A stretch of 21,127 nucleotides of DNA, taken from the NCBI GenBank assembly GCA_035551475.1, contig DASZMX010000105.1, forward strand, positions 1 through 21,127, in the 5' to 3' direction. Below the pieces are notes generated by a model. It saw nothing but the letters and a program-made list of their open reading frames with translations. It made no database searches and had not been told where the DNA came from. Numbering within the stretch: the first letter of the stretch is position 1; each line of letters begins with the position of its first letter. This stretch comes from DASZMX01 sp035551475. Lineage in GTDB: Bacteria; Verrucomicrobiota; Verrucomicrobiia; Limisphaerales; Palsa-1400. Below, one piece after another: positions 8,483 to 16,115 of this stretch. The position numbers and the translations under genes are program-made.

Positions 8483-9222
8483 TACGGCGCCGCGCCCATT
8501 GCCAGCAGCATCTCGCGCACGGCCGTGCCCAAACCTACGATCAAGGCGCGGCTGACGATGCTATGGCCAATATTCAATTCGACCAGATGCGGAACATGCT
8601 GCAACAGCACGGGCACATTCAGATAATTCAGCCCGTGGCCGGCGTTTACCTTCAATCCGAGATCGTGGGCTTGCTGCGCCGCCGCGCGCAACCGCTCCAA
8701 CTCCTGGGCTCGCTCGCGTTTCCGATGAAATTGCTCCGCGAACGCCCCAGTGTGCAGCTCAATAAAATCGGCTCCCACCCGCGCCGCGGCGGTCACTTGT
8801 GCGCCGTCGGGCGCAATGAACAAACTGACCTCGATGCCGGCCCCGGTCATTTTTTGGCGCGTTTCCAAAAGTGTGACCCAGTGCGCCGCCGCGTCCAGTC
8901 CGCCCTCGGTGGTGACCTCGGCGCGGCGCTCCGGCACCACGCAAATAATATTAGGCTTGACGTCCAGGGCGATGCCCACCATCTCGGGGATGTTCGCCAT
9001 TTCCATGTTTAGACGGGTTTTCACCGTTTGCCGAAGCTGGCGCAGATCGCGATCCTGCAAGTGGCGGCGGTCTTCGCGCAAATGGGCGGTGATGCCGCGG
9101 GCGCCGGCGGATTCGCAAATCAACGCCGCCTCGATCGGATCAGGCTCGCCTTTTTCGTGGCCGCGATAGCGGGCTTCACGCAACGTCGCGACGTGATCGA
9201 TATTGACGCCCAGCGCGAGCAT
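8482..9222 (-). CDS. pdxJ: Pyridoxine 5'-phosphate synthase
   Basis: A 246-residue TIM-barrel enzyme of the DXP-dependent vitamin B6 pathway. It condenses 3-amino-2-oxopropyl phosphate with 1-deoxyxylulose 5-phosphate to give pyridoxine 5'-phosphate. Typical motifs are LGVNIDHVATLREAR at the N-terminus, GITAHLREDRRHLQD, a central LNMEMA, GIEVSLFIAPD, ADFIELHTGAFAE, and LKVNAGHGLNYLNV. Length matches the family. It lies between an unknown secreted-protein gene (4-base gap upstream) and acpS (1-base overlap downstream), so all three are probably on one transcript. A compact GC hairpin lies just before its start codon. Confidence 0.96.
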   Translation of the reverse strand: MLALGVNIDHVATLREARYRGHEKGEPDPIEAALICESAGARGITAHLREDRRHLQDRDLRQLRQTVKTRLNMEMANIPEMVGIALDVKPNIICVVPERRAEVTTEGGLDAAAHWVTLLETRQKMTGAGIEVSLFIAPDGAQVTAAARVGADFIELHTGAFAEQFHRKRERAQELERLRAAAQQAHDLGLKVNAGHGLNYLNVPVLLQHVPHLVELNIGHSIVSRALIVGLGTAVREMLLAMGAAP

Positions 9223-9226
9223 GGAA

Positions 9227-10873
9227 TCAACGGGGCAGCCCCGGGCCCGTCATTTTGGCGGGCGGCGGCAGCAAATGCGGATCGATGTGGCCCACGGAAG
9301 GCGCATGGCTCATCCAATGCGTCAACAATTCCCATTCCAATCCGGTGAAAAGAAACGGCGAGCGCCGCTTCACCGTCAACTCATTGGCGCCGGTCTTGGC
9401 AACTTCGGTGATGGTGATGGCGTTCATGGGCGCGGCGATCCCGCCCATAAAATTATCGGCCAGCGCAAAGGATGGAATATGCTTTTGTCCGGCTGGGGCA
9501 TTTGTGGTCGCCGCAAAAGCTTTGCGCTCCTGCTGGACCTCGGCTGGCGTAATTTTCTGCACGACCGGAAGCAACTCGCTCAACAGGCGCCATTGCTCAA
9601 GACGCGGCCCCGTCATCTCCCAATCATAATAAACAATGTCATTGCGATTTTTGAACTGATCGAAAAGCTGTGATGGAGCGTTGGTCTTGCGCGGCGAATT
9701 CGGGAACATTTCCGCAAAGAGAAAGGGGCGGCCTCTGCTCTTGGCCGGGCTCAGCGTGGGCCCCACCAGCCGAACACTGGGCGAAATCCAAACGAATTGC
9801 GCGTGTTTGGCGTTCCAATCGAGCGTGCTTTTGTCGAGGGCCTTCAACTTCGCTCCCACGGCCTCCGGCAATTGCGTGGACAATTGACGCATTGTGTTGG
9901 TGGCGTCAGGGACCGGCCATGCCATATAGGATTGGAAAGGCATCTCGCCCATCGCCCAACAATAAAACTGCTGTTGAAATGGATCACCCGGCAATCCCGC
10001 AAAAACGTCCGTTTTCAAAAACGGGGCAATGTTCTGCGCCGCCGTAAAACTTACCACCGGATCGTAAATGATGTCATCCGGCACCGTCCACGGGGCCGAA
10101 GTCCAGGCAATCGGCTCAGGATAAATGACCTGCGCGGTCATATGAAAAATGTAATCCGGCCCGGCCATCAATTTGATTTTGGTGCGGGCGGGTTTGAGAG
10201 CGCCCAGCGAAATCGGCAATTCAGCTTCCAGCCTCGCCCAGTCCACATCGGCTTCGAAACACGATTGCTGCAACGCCGCTTCCGGACGGCCTTGCTTCTG
10301 AATTTGCGCCAGATAATCGTCGCGCACGGCGCTCAAGTCCGAGCCGCGACCGAGGATGGTCCACTCGCCCGCCGCCAGCAGCCAAAGCCCCGTCCCGCCT
10401 TGCCCCCAACTCCTGCCATGTGCGCCTCCCATGCTCAGTGACTGCCCTGCGCTGCCCCAGGCCTTGGCCAGCGCCGCTTCCCACACAGAGGAGCCTTTAG
10501 GCTCCAGTCGCAACGCCACCACAAATGACACCGGTCCGCCCGCCGCCCCGCCGACGGCCGCAACTGATTCGGCTCGCAACCAATCATCCAGCAACGGGCG
10601 CACTGCCGCCGCCGACGACGCCGAGGGCGAAGGAAGCCCATCGGCCAGAAAAGTCGAAAACCGCTGCAAAACCAAATTTTTAAAATCGACCGTGGGCGCC
10701 AACTCCACCAGCTTGGTCGCGGCCACGAAGTTGGATTGCCGGCTCAAATCCGCCCCGCCGGCGAAATGGTAACGGGCCGCCACATTGTCCGCGTGCGCCG
10801 CCAGGGAAAGCGCCATGGCGCCGAGGGCTGCCAGAGTTTGCCGCCATGTTCGATGGATCACCTGTGTGTGCAT
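9227..10873 (-). CDS. Secreted protein of unknown function upstream of pdxJ
   Basis: A 548-residue protein that I do not recognise. It starts with a signal peptide (basic MHTQVIHRTWR, then LAALGAMALSLAAHA, cleavage likely after A-H-A near residue 28). The mature protein has no obvious membrane helix and few cysteines. It begins with ARYHFAGGADLSRQSNF and contains aromatic-rich blocks such as VIYPEPIAWTSAPWTVPDD and FLFTGLEWELLTHWMSH, a Gly-rich region (GSAGQSLSMGGAHGRSWG), and a Pro-rich C-terminus. The overall look, with alternating strand-like segments and repeated mentions of small-residue loops, recalls large verrucomicrobial exported proteins scored as hypothetical. Codon use is like that of its neighbours. 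It is four bases upstream of pdxJ and is divergent from the VanZ-like gene. No function is assigned. Confidence 0.8.
   Translation of the reverse strand: MHTQVIHRTWRQTLAALGAMALSLAAHADNVAARYHFAGGADLSRQSNFVAATKLVELAPTVDFKNLVLQRFSTFLADGLPSPSASSAAAVRPLLDDWLRAESVAAVGGAAGGPVSFVVALRLEPKGSSVWEAALAKAWGSAGQSLSMGGAHGRSWGQGGTGLWLLAAGEWTILGRGSDLSAVRDDYLAQIQKQGRPEAALQQSCFEADVDWARLEAELPISLGALKPARTKIKLMAGPDYIFHMTAQVIYPEPIAWTSAPWTVPDDIIYDPVVSFTAAQNIAPFLKTDVFAGLPGDPFQQQFYCWAMGEMPFQSYMAWPVPDATNTMRQLSTQLPEAVGAKLKALDKSTLDWNAKHAQFVWISPSVRLVGPTLSPAKSRGRPFLFAEMFPNSPRKTNAPSQLFDQFKNRNDIVYYDWEMTGPRLEQWRLLSELLPVVQKITPAEVQQERKAFAATTNAPAGQKHIPSFALADNFMGGIAAPMNAITITEVAKTGANELTVKRRSPFLFTGLEWELLTHWMSHAPSVGHIDPHLLPPPAKMTGPGLPR
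9231..9243. repeat. Hairpin immediately upstream of pdxJ
   Basis: CGGGG-cag-CCCCG is a perfect 5-base stem with a 3-base loop. It lies inside the last codons of the unknown secreted-protein gene and ends 8 bases before the pdxJ ATG on the minus strand, where no clear Shine-Dalgarno site is seen. It could couple pdxJ translation to passage of ribosomes through the upstream gene; this is inference. Confidence 0.3.
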
Positions 10874-10961
10874 AAAAGAGCGTCAGTCAGTGCCAGAAGG
10901 CGGCGGGCTTGGCAATGTTTTTGCGGTTGCATTTGCGAATGGGCCGTGTTCCTTGGCGGCA

Positions 10962-11411
10962 GTGCGGAACCGATTTGTAAAAAACTGGCTGCCATTAATT
11001 TTGTGGATGGCGTTGATTTTTTCCGCCTCCTCCGGGGCCGGCGCGCCGAACGTCAGCTCCTATTTCTTGCGGCCCTTTTTGCATTGGTTTGACCCCACGA
11101 TGAGCGAACATACCTTCGCGATCATTCATTTGATCACCCGCAAGATCGCACATCTGACAGAATACGCCATGCTGGGATTCCTGGCTTGGCGGACTGCCCT
11201 GGGAGAGCCCGCGCTGATTGGGGCTCGCTGGCCGCGCCCAACGGCCGTGGCGCTCATTTTTTGCGCGCTCTACGCTTGCACGGACGAATTTCACCAAAGT
11301 TTCGTGCCCGGGCGCCAGGCTTCGCCGGTGGATGTTTTGATTGACACTTTCGGCGCGGCCATCGGCCTGGGCGTCACCCTGCTGGTGGAACGGCGGCGCC
11401 GCCTTCGCTAA
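10962..11411 (+). CDS. VanZ-like family membrane protein
   Basis: A small inner-membrane protein of about 149 residues. The hydrophobic opening NWLPLILWMALIFSASSG, the motif RKIAHLTEYAMLGFLAWR, the helix ALIFCALYACTDEFHQSF and the end VDVLIDTFGAAIGLGVTLLV match VanZ-like proteins, including the typical E-F-H-Q-x-F-V-P-G-R and D-x-x-x-D/N patterns. The family was named from a teicoplanin-resistance gene, but most members have no known role. I chose the GTG at 10962 because it puts the first membrane helix at the N-terminus. The frame stays open upstream to 10785, but that would overlap the divergent gene at 10873, and its extra residues are not VanZ-like. TTG at 10953 or 10908 are alternatives. 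comEC follows after 5 bases. Confidence 0.82.
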   Translation: MRNRFVKNWLPLILWMALIFSASSGAGAPNVSSYFLRPFLHWFDPTMSEHTFAIIHLITRKIAHLTEYAMLGFLAWRTALGEPALIGARWPRPTAVALIFCALYACTDEFHQSFVPGRQASPVDVLIDTFGAAIGLGVTLLVERRRRLR

Positions 11412-11416
11412 TATCC

Positions 11417-13750
11417 ATGAAACGCCCGCTGGTCATGGTGGGATTGCTTTACGGCGCCGGCGTTCTCGCCGGACGCTGGATTTCCGCCGCGCCGGCTGTC
11501 CTGGGCGGGGCGACGCTGGCGCTGGGGCTGATCGCCCTGCTGTGGATCCGCGCGCGACCGGCTCTGCTCTGGGCGTTGCTGCCGTTGGCCGGCTGGACGA
11601 ATTACGCGTTCCACACCGTCGTCCTCGCGCCCGATGATCTGCGCACGCTGCTGGCGCACGGGCCGGAGTTGGTGGAATTGCGCGGGAAAATCGCCGTCAA
11701 CCCGGCCACCCGCATTATCGAGCGCCACGGCCAGGAAACGTGGCGTTCCTCCGCCGTCATCGAAACAAAAGCCATCCTTCGCCAGGGAGTTTGGGAACAA
11801 GCTTACGGCCGGGTGAGCGCGAGCGCGCCGGGTTTGCTGGACTCAAATTATTTCGCCGGACGCGAGGTTGCAATTCGCGGGGTGTTGCGCCCGCCGGAGG
11901 GCCCGCTCGCGCCCGGGTTGTTCGATGCCCGCAAATTTTATGCGGACGCCGGGATCTATTTTCAACTCCGCGCGGAAGCGACGAACGATTGGCGGCTCAT
12001 GAGCCCGAACGAAAAGCCGCCTCTTTCCGCGGTCTTCCTCCCATGGGCGCGGCGAACTTTGTCCCGCGGCTTGCCGGAGGAAGACGAGGCGTCGCAGCTC
12101 CTCTGGGCCCTGGCGCTGGACGATAAGACGGCGCTCACCGCCACAACCGAAGAGCCATTTCTGCAAACCGGCGCCTATCATATTTTTGCCGTGGACGGTT
12201 TGCGCCTGGGAATTTTGGCGGGAATTTGCCTGGCGCTGCTGCGTGTGGCGCGAGTCCCGCGCGCGTGGTGCGGCGCGGTGGTGATTCCCCTGATTTGGGG
12301 CTATGCCGGCCTGACGGGATGGCCGCCGTCCGCGATGCGCGCTGTCATCATGTTGACAGTCGTCGTCTTCGGCTGGGCCTTGCGGCGCCCGGCGGATTTG
12401 GTCAATTCATTGTTTGTGGCGGCGTTCGTGATTCTCTGCTGGGATGCGCGGCAATTATTCCAGGCCGGATTCCAGCTCTCCTTTGTCATGGTGTTTTGTC
12501 TGGCCATTCTGATCCCGCCGGCGCGCCAAGTGATCTACGAACGGATGTTCCGGCCTGATCCGTTCCTGCCTGACTCTCTGGCCCGGCAGCCGCCCCTGTG
12601 GCTCACGGCGGCAAGCCGATATGTAATTGACATGCTTTTGCTGTCGGGCGCCGCCTGGCTGGCCGCCATTCCCCTCTCCGCGTATTATTTTCATCTTTTC
12701 ACGCCGTGGAGCTTTCCGGCTAATTTCCTCGTCGTGCCTTTGACGTCGTTGGCTCTCATGAGCTGCCTCGGCAGTCTGATGTGCGGCGCGTGGCTGCCGG
12801 CGGTGTCGGAATTGTTCAACCATGCCGGCTGGTTTTGGATGAAATGCATCCTGGCCGTCACCCACTGGCTCGCGGCGGCGCGGCCCGCTGCCCTCCATGT
12901 CGCGGCGCCAGATCTCCTGGCCTTGGGCTGGTATTATATCGTTCTCTTGACGGTCGTCAGCGGCTGGATTTTTCGGACCAGGCAGCGCCGCGCGGCTTGG
13001 GCCGGCCTCGCGGTAATGAGCGCCGCCGTGGCCGGGCAATGGGCCTGGGAACAGCGTTTTACCTGCATCACCGCCCTGCCCGCGCGCGGCGGTTCGGTGG
13101 TATTTGTGAACCAACCGGCCATGCTGCTGGATTGCGGCCCGGCGGCCTATACCGATTCCGTGTTGAAGCCATTCCTCCAGGCCCAAGGCGTAAATCGCCT
13201 TCGCCATTTCTGCCTGACCAGCGACCATGTGCAACAAAATGGCGGAGCGCAGGTGATCGAAACCAATTTTGCCATTGGACAAATTGACACCAGCCTGACC
13301 CACGGCATCGGCGACGGTTGGGACGGATGGCAAGTGTTGAATCCCGCCCACGAGCGCCACGCGCGCGCGGATGATGACGCCCTCGTTTTGCAGAAGAAGA
13401 TCAGCGGCTGGAACATTTTGCTTCTTTCGCGATTGGGTCGCGCCGGCCAGGATGAGTTGCGGGCCCGGGGCGGGGATTTGCGCAGCGACCTCGTGATTGC
13501 CGGGCTGCCCGCGCAAGACGAACCGCTCAGCGAGCCTTTGCTCGATGCGCTGGCGCCGAAAGTCGTTGTGCTGATCGATGCCGACCTTCCGGCCACGCGC
13601 CGGGCCTCGGAGAAATTGCGCGCCCGCCTGGAACGGCGCGGCGTCCGGATGTGGTATGGCCATGACGGCTCTCTGACGGTGCGAATCTGCGCCGGAAACC
13701 TCAACATTATAGATGCTGCTGGAAACGTCCTCGGAACAATCATTGATTAG
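11417..13750 (+). CDS. comEC: ComEC/Rec2-family competence protein, divergent
   Basis: A 777-residue polytopic membrane protein of the DNA-uptake channel family. The N-terminus has two or three helices, followed by an OB-like DUF4131 region (about 80-190) and the Competence helix bundle (about 240-540) with GYAGLTGWPPSAMRAVIMLT, FQAGFQLSFVMVFCLAI and FHLFTPWSFPANFLVVPLT. The C-terminal part (about 565-777) is laid out like the metallo-beta-lactamase domain. Two signatures are altered. The usual S-G-L-H-x of the channel reads FAVDGLRLGI (residues 257-266). The metal-binding T-H-x-H-x-D-H reads LTSDHVQQNGGA (600-611), so metal binding is doubtful. The frame itself is intact. It probably shares a transcript with the VanZ-like gene and perhaps the efflux gene 34 bases downstream. 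Confidence 0.85.
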   Translation: MKRPLVMVGLLYGAGVLAGRWISAAPAVLGGATLALGLIALLWIRARPALLWALLPLAGWTNYAFHTVVLAPDDLRTLLAHGPELVELRGKIAVNPATRIIERHGQETWRSSAVIETKAILRQGVWEQAYGRVSASAPGLLDSNYFAGREVAIRGVLRPPEGPLAPGLFDARKFYADAGIYFQLRAEATNDWRLMSPNEKPPLSAVFLPWARRTLSRGLPEEDEASQLLWALALDDKTALTATTEEPFLQTGAYHIFAVDGLRLGILAGICLALLRVARVPRAWCGAVVIPLIWGYAGLTGWPPSAMRAVIMLTVVVFGWALRRPADLVNSLFVAAFVILCWDARQLFQAGFQLSFVMVFCLAILIPPARQVIYERMFRPDPFLPDSLARQPPLWLTAASRYVIDMLLLSGAAWLAAIPLSAYYFHLFTPWSFPANFLVVPLTSLALMSCLGSLMCGAWLPAVSELFNHAGWFWMKCILAVTHWLAAARPAALHVAAPDLLALGWYYIVLLTVVSGWIFRTRQRRAAWAGLAVMSAAVAGQWAWEQRFTCITALPARGGSVVFVNQPAMLLDCGPAAYTDSVLKPFLQAQGVNRLRHFCLTSDHVQQNGGAQVIETNFAIGQIDTSLTHGIGDGWDGWQVLNPAHERHARADDDALVLQKKISGWNILLLSRLGRAGQDELRARGGDLRSDLVIAGLPAQDEPLSEPLLDALAPKVVVLIDADLPATRRASEKLRARLERRGVRMWYGHDGSLTVRICAGNLNIIDAAGNVLGTIID

Positions 13751-13784
13751 ATTTTGTTGTGATTTCGTCTATCCTGATGTGCGT

Positions 13785-15212
13785 ATGAGTTTTTGCCCTA
13801 ATGCCGCCGTGTTCGCCGCCTTGCTGATGCTGGGCGGATGCACCGTGGGGCCCGATTATCACAAGCCTGCGCCCGTGGCAGCCCAACCCGTTCCGACTGC
13901 CTTCACCGTGGATGGTGTCACCTGGAAAACCGCCGAACCTGCCGCGCAATTTCCGCGCGGCCAGTGGTGGGCGGTGTTCGCCGATGCTGACCTGGACCGG
14001 CTTGAATCCCTCGCGGCAGGACAGAACCAAGACCTGGCCGGGCGCGTGGCGGCCCTGGCCCAGGCCCGCGCCCTGGTGGGTGAAGCGCGCTCACAATACT
14101 TTCCGCAATTGTCGGTCGATCCTTCGTTCGCCCGGCAACGCAGCAGCTTCAACGCTCCCACCAAGGGCCTCGCCACCGGCGCCGCTTACACCTACAACCT
14201 TTATGCCCTGCCCGCGACCTTGAGCTGGGAAGTGGACCTGTTTGGCCGCGTGCGGCGTTTGACCGAAGGCGCCCGGGCGCGCATGGCGGCGGCGGAGGAC
14301 GATGTCCAAGCCGTCACCCTTTTGCTGCAAGCGGAAATCGCCCAGGATTATTTCACGCTGCGCGCCCTGGACGCGGAAGTGAAATTGCTCGCGGACACCG
14401 CGCAAACTTTCCAGCGCTCGCTGGATTTGACGGAAAATCGCCGCAAGGGCGGCATCGCGACCGAATTGGATGTCGCGCAAGCGCAGACCCAACTTCGCAC
14501 GACCGAAGCGCAGATACCCGCCCTGCGCCTGCAACGCGCGCAAGTGCTGCACGCCATGGCCGTGTTGTGCGGCCAGCCTCCCATGACGTTCGACTTGACG
14601 ACGATCGAGGGGCAACGCGCGGCGGAAGTCCTCATGCCCGCCGCCGTGCCCAGCGAATTGCTGGAGCGTCGCCCGGACATCGCGGCGGCGGAACGGCGGG
14701 TGGCCGCGGCCAATGCCGATGTCGGCGTTGCGACGGCGGCGTTTTATCCCCGGCTGGTTTTCAGCGCGCAGGCCGGCTTGCAGTCGGTGGGCGCCGGAAC
14801 TTTATTTGACTGGCCAAGCCGCCTTTGGTCGCTCGGGCCCACGGTGGATTTGCCCATTTTCACGGGCGGCTTCAACAAGGCGCAATGGGCCGCGGCGCGC
14901 GCCGCCTATGACGCGTCCGTGGCCGCGTATCGCCAAAGCGTGCTGACCGCCTTCCAGGACGTTGAGGATCAATTGGCCGCGCAAGAGCTGCTGCAGGAGC
15001 AATTGCAGGGCGAGGATTCAGCGCTGCAATCCGCGCGCCAAACCTTGGAAATCGCCAACAACCGTTACAAGGCGGGATTGGTCACCTACCTCGACGTCGT
15101 GACATCGCAAAGCGACGAGCTGGCGCTGCAAAGAACGGTCGTGCAATTGCAAGGCGAACGGCGGGTGGCGGCGGTGGGCCTCATCAAGGCGCTCGGCGGC
15201 TCCTGGAAATAA
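13785..15212 (+). CDS. NodT/OprM-type outer-membrane efflux lipoprotein
   Basis: A 475-residue outer-membrane factor of the TolC superfamily, the exit duct of tripartite efflux pumps. The signal peptide ends in a lipobox (LMLGGC, lipidated Cys19) followed by TVGPDYHKP, the hallmark of the NodT subfamily. Two outer-membrane-factor repeats follow, with long coiled-coil helices, the conserved PSELLERRPDIAAAERRVAAANADVGVA block, the TVDLPIFTGG strand region, and the end RYKAGLVTYLDVVTSQSDEL. The ATG at 13785 is chosen because it places the lipobox at residues 16-19; an upstream extension to 13713 would overlap comEC. No membrane-fusion or inner-membrane pump gene is adjacent. A LysR gene starts right after the stop (TAAATG). 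Confidence 0.92.
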   Translation: MSFCPNAAVFAALLMLGGCTVGPDYHKPAPVAAQPVPTAFTVDGVTWKTAEPAAQFPRGQWWAVFADADLDRLESLAAGQNQDLAGRVAALAQARALVGEARSQYFPQLSVDPSFARQRSSFNAPTKGLATGAAYTYNLYALPATLSWEVDLFGRVRRLTEGARARMAAAEDDVQAVTLLLQAEIAQDYFTLRALDAEVKLLADTAQTFQRSLDLTENRRKGGIATELDVAQAQTQLRTTEAQIPALRLQRAQVLHAMAVLCGQPPMTFDLTTIEGQRAAEVLMPAAVPSELLERRPDIAAAERRVAAANADVGVATAAFYPRLVFSAQAGLQSVGAGTLFDWPSRLWSLGPTVDLPIFTGGFNKAQWAAARAAYDASVAAYRQSVLTAFQDVEDQLAAQELLQEQLQGEDSALQSARQTLEIANNRYKAGLVTYLDVVTSQSDELALQRTVVQLQGERRVAAVGLIKALGGSWK

Positions 15213-16115
15213 ATGGAGCTGCGCCACCTCAGGTATTTTGTGGCGGTGGCCGAGGAGTTGAATTTCCGGCGCGCGGCGGAGCGCCTGCATCTTTCACAGC
15301 CGGCCTTGAGCGCCCAAATCCGATCGCTGGAGGAGGAACTAAAAGTGCGCCTGCTGGACCGCAACACGCGCGGGGTGAAATTGACCTACCCGGGGCGGGT
15401 TTTCCTGGAAGACGCGCGGCGCACCCTGACTTCCGCCGAACGCGCGCAGGAAGAGGCGCGCACCGCCGAGCACGGTTTATCCGGCACGTTGCGGGTGGGC
15501 CTGATTGCACCAATGGCGAACGCGTGGCTGGCGGCCATTCTGCGGCGGTTCCTGCAACGCTTCCCCAACATGCAATTGTCGTTGTTCGACTTGACGAGCC
15601 CCGAGCAATTGCGGCGGCTGCGCGCCGGCGAACTCGACGCCGCGCTCCTGCGCCCTCCCGTGGGATTCGCGGAATTGGAATATAAATTTGTCGGGGAATC
15701 GCTGCAGGCCCTGGCGGCGCCGGTGGGGCATCGCCTCGCGCGCAAACGGAATTTGACGTGGAAGGATTTCGATGGTGAAGGTCTGGTGATGATGCATCCG
15801 ACGATGCAGCACGGTTATTATGACGCTTTTTTGGCGGCTTGCGCGAAGGCCGGGGCCAAGCCGGTCCCGGTGCAATACGCCAACGATGTCCAAACAAAAA
15901 TGTGGCTCATCTCCGCCGGCTTCGGCATCGCGCCCACGACGGTCACGTTGTCCGAAGTGAAACGACCGGGGCTGGTTTTCCGGCCTTTGCCCCCAGGCCT
16001 GCCGCCGGTGCAGACGGCGCTCGTTTGGCGCCGCCAGGACCACTCCCTCGCGCTGGCTAATTTCATCCAGGAATTCGGCGATTTCGTGCGCACGGAATCC
16101 AGAAAATCAGCTTAA
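15213..16115 (+). CDS. LysR-family transcriptional regulator
   Basis: A 300-residue DNA-binding regulator. The winged helix-turn-helix occupies residues 1-60 (MELRHLRYFVAVAEELNFRR, then RLHLSQPALSAQIRSLE), followed by a linker helix and a periplasmic-binding-protein-like effector domain from about residue 90 (LRVGLIAPM, LDAALLRPPVGF). The N-terminus resembles the BenM/CatM/CbbR type. The ATG directly abuts the stop of the efflux-lipoprotein gene, and the only upstream purine run (GGAAA) lies inside that gene, suggesting coupled translation. LysR genes are usually divergent from their target, so this arrangement is less common; the regulator may control the run it is part of. Its TAA overlaps the convergent stop of the sigma-fusion gene by three bases. 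Confidence 0.93.
   Translation: MELRHLRYFVAVAEELNFRRAAERLHLSQPALSAQIRSLEEELKVRLLDRNTRGVKLTYPGRVFLEDARRTLTSAERAQEEARTAEHGLSGTLRVGLIAPMANAWLAAILRRFLQRFPNMQLSLFDLTSPEQLRRLRAGELDAALLRPPVGFAELEYKFVGESLQALAAPVGHRLARKRNLTWKDFDGEGLVMMHPTMQHGYYDAFLAACAKAGAKPVPVQYANDVQTKMWLISAGFGIAPTTVTLSEVKRPGLVFRPLPPGLPPVQTALVWRRQDHSLALANFIQEFGDFVRTESRKSA

Noticed and set aside
12455..13663. A 402-codon minus-strand open frame opposite comEC.
   Set aside because: Its composition is rich in Arg, Gln, Gly and His, as expected of antisense reading, with no motif; comEC on the + strand explains the region.
13751..16115. A complete tripartite efflux operon.
   Set aside because: Only the outer-membrane component is present; neighbours are ComEC and LysR, with no adaptor or inner-membrane pump.
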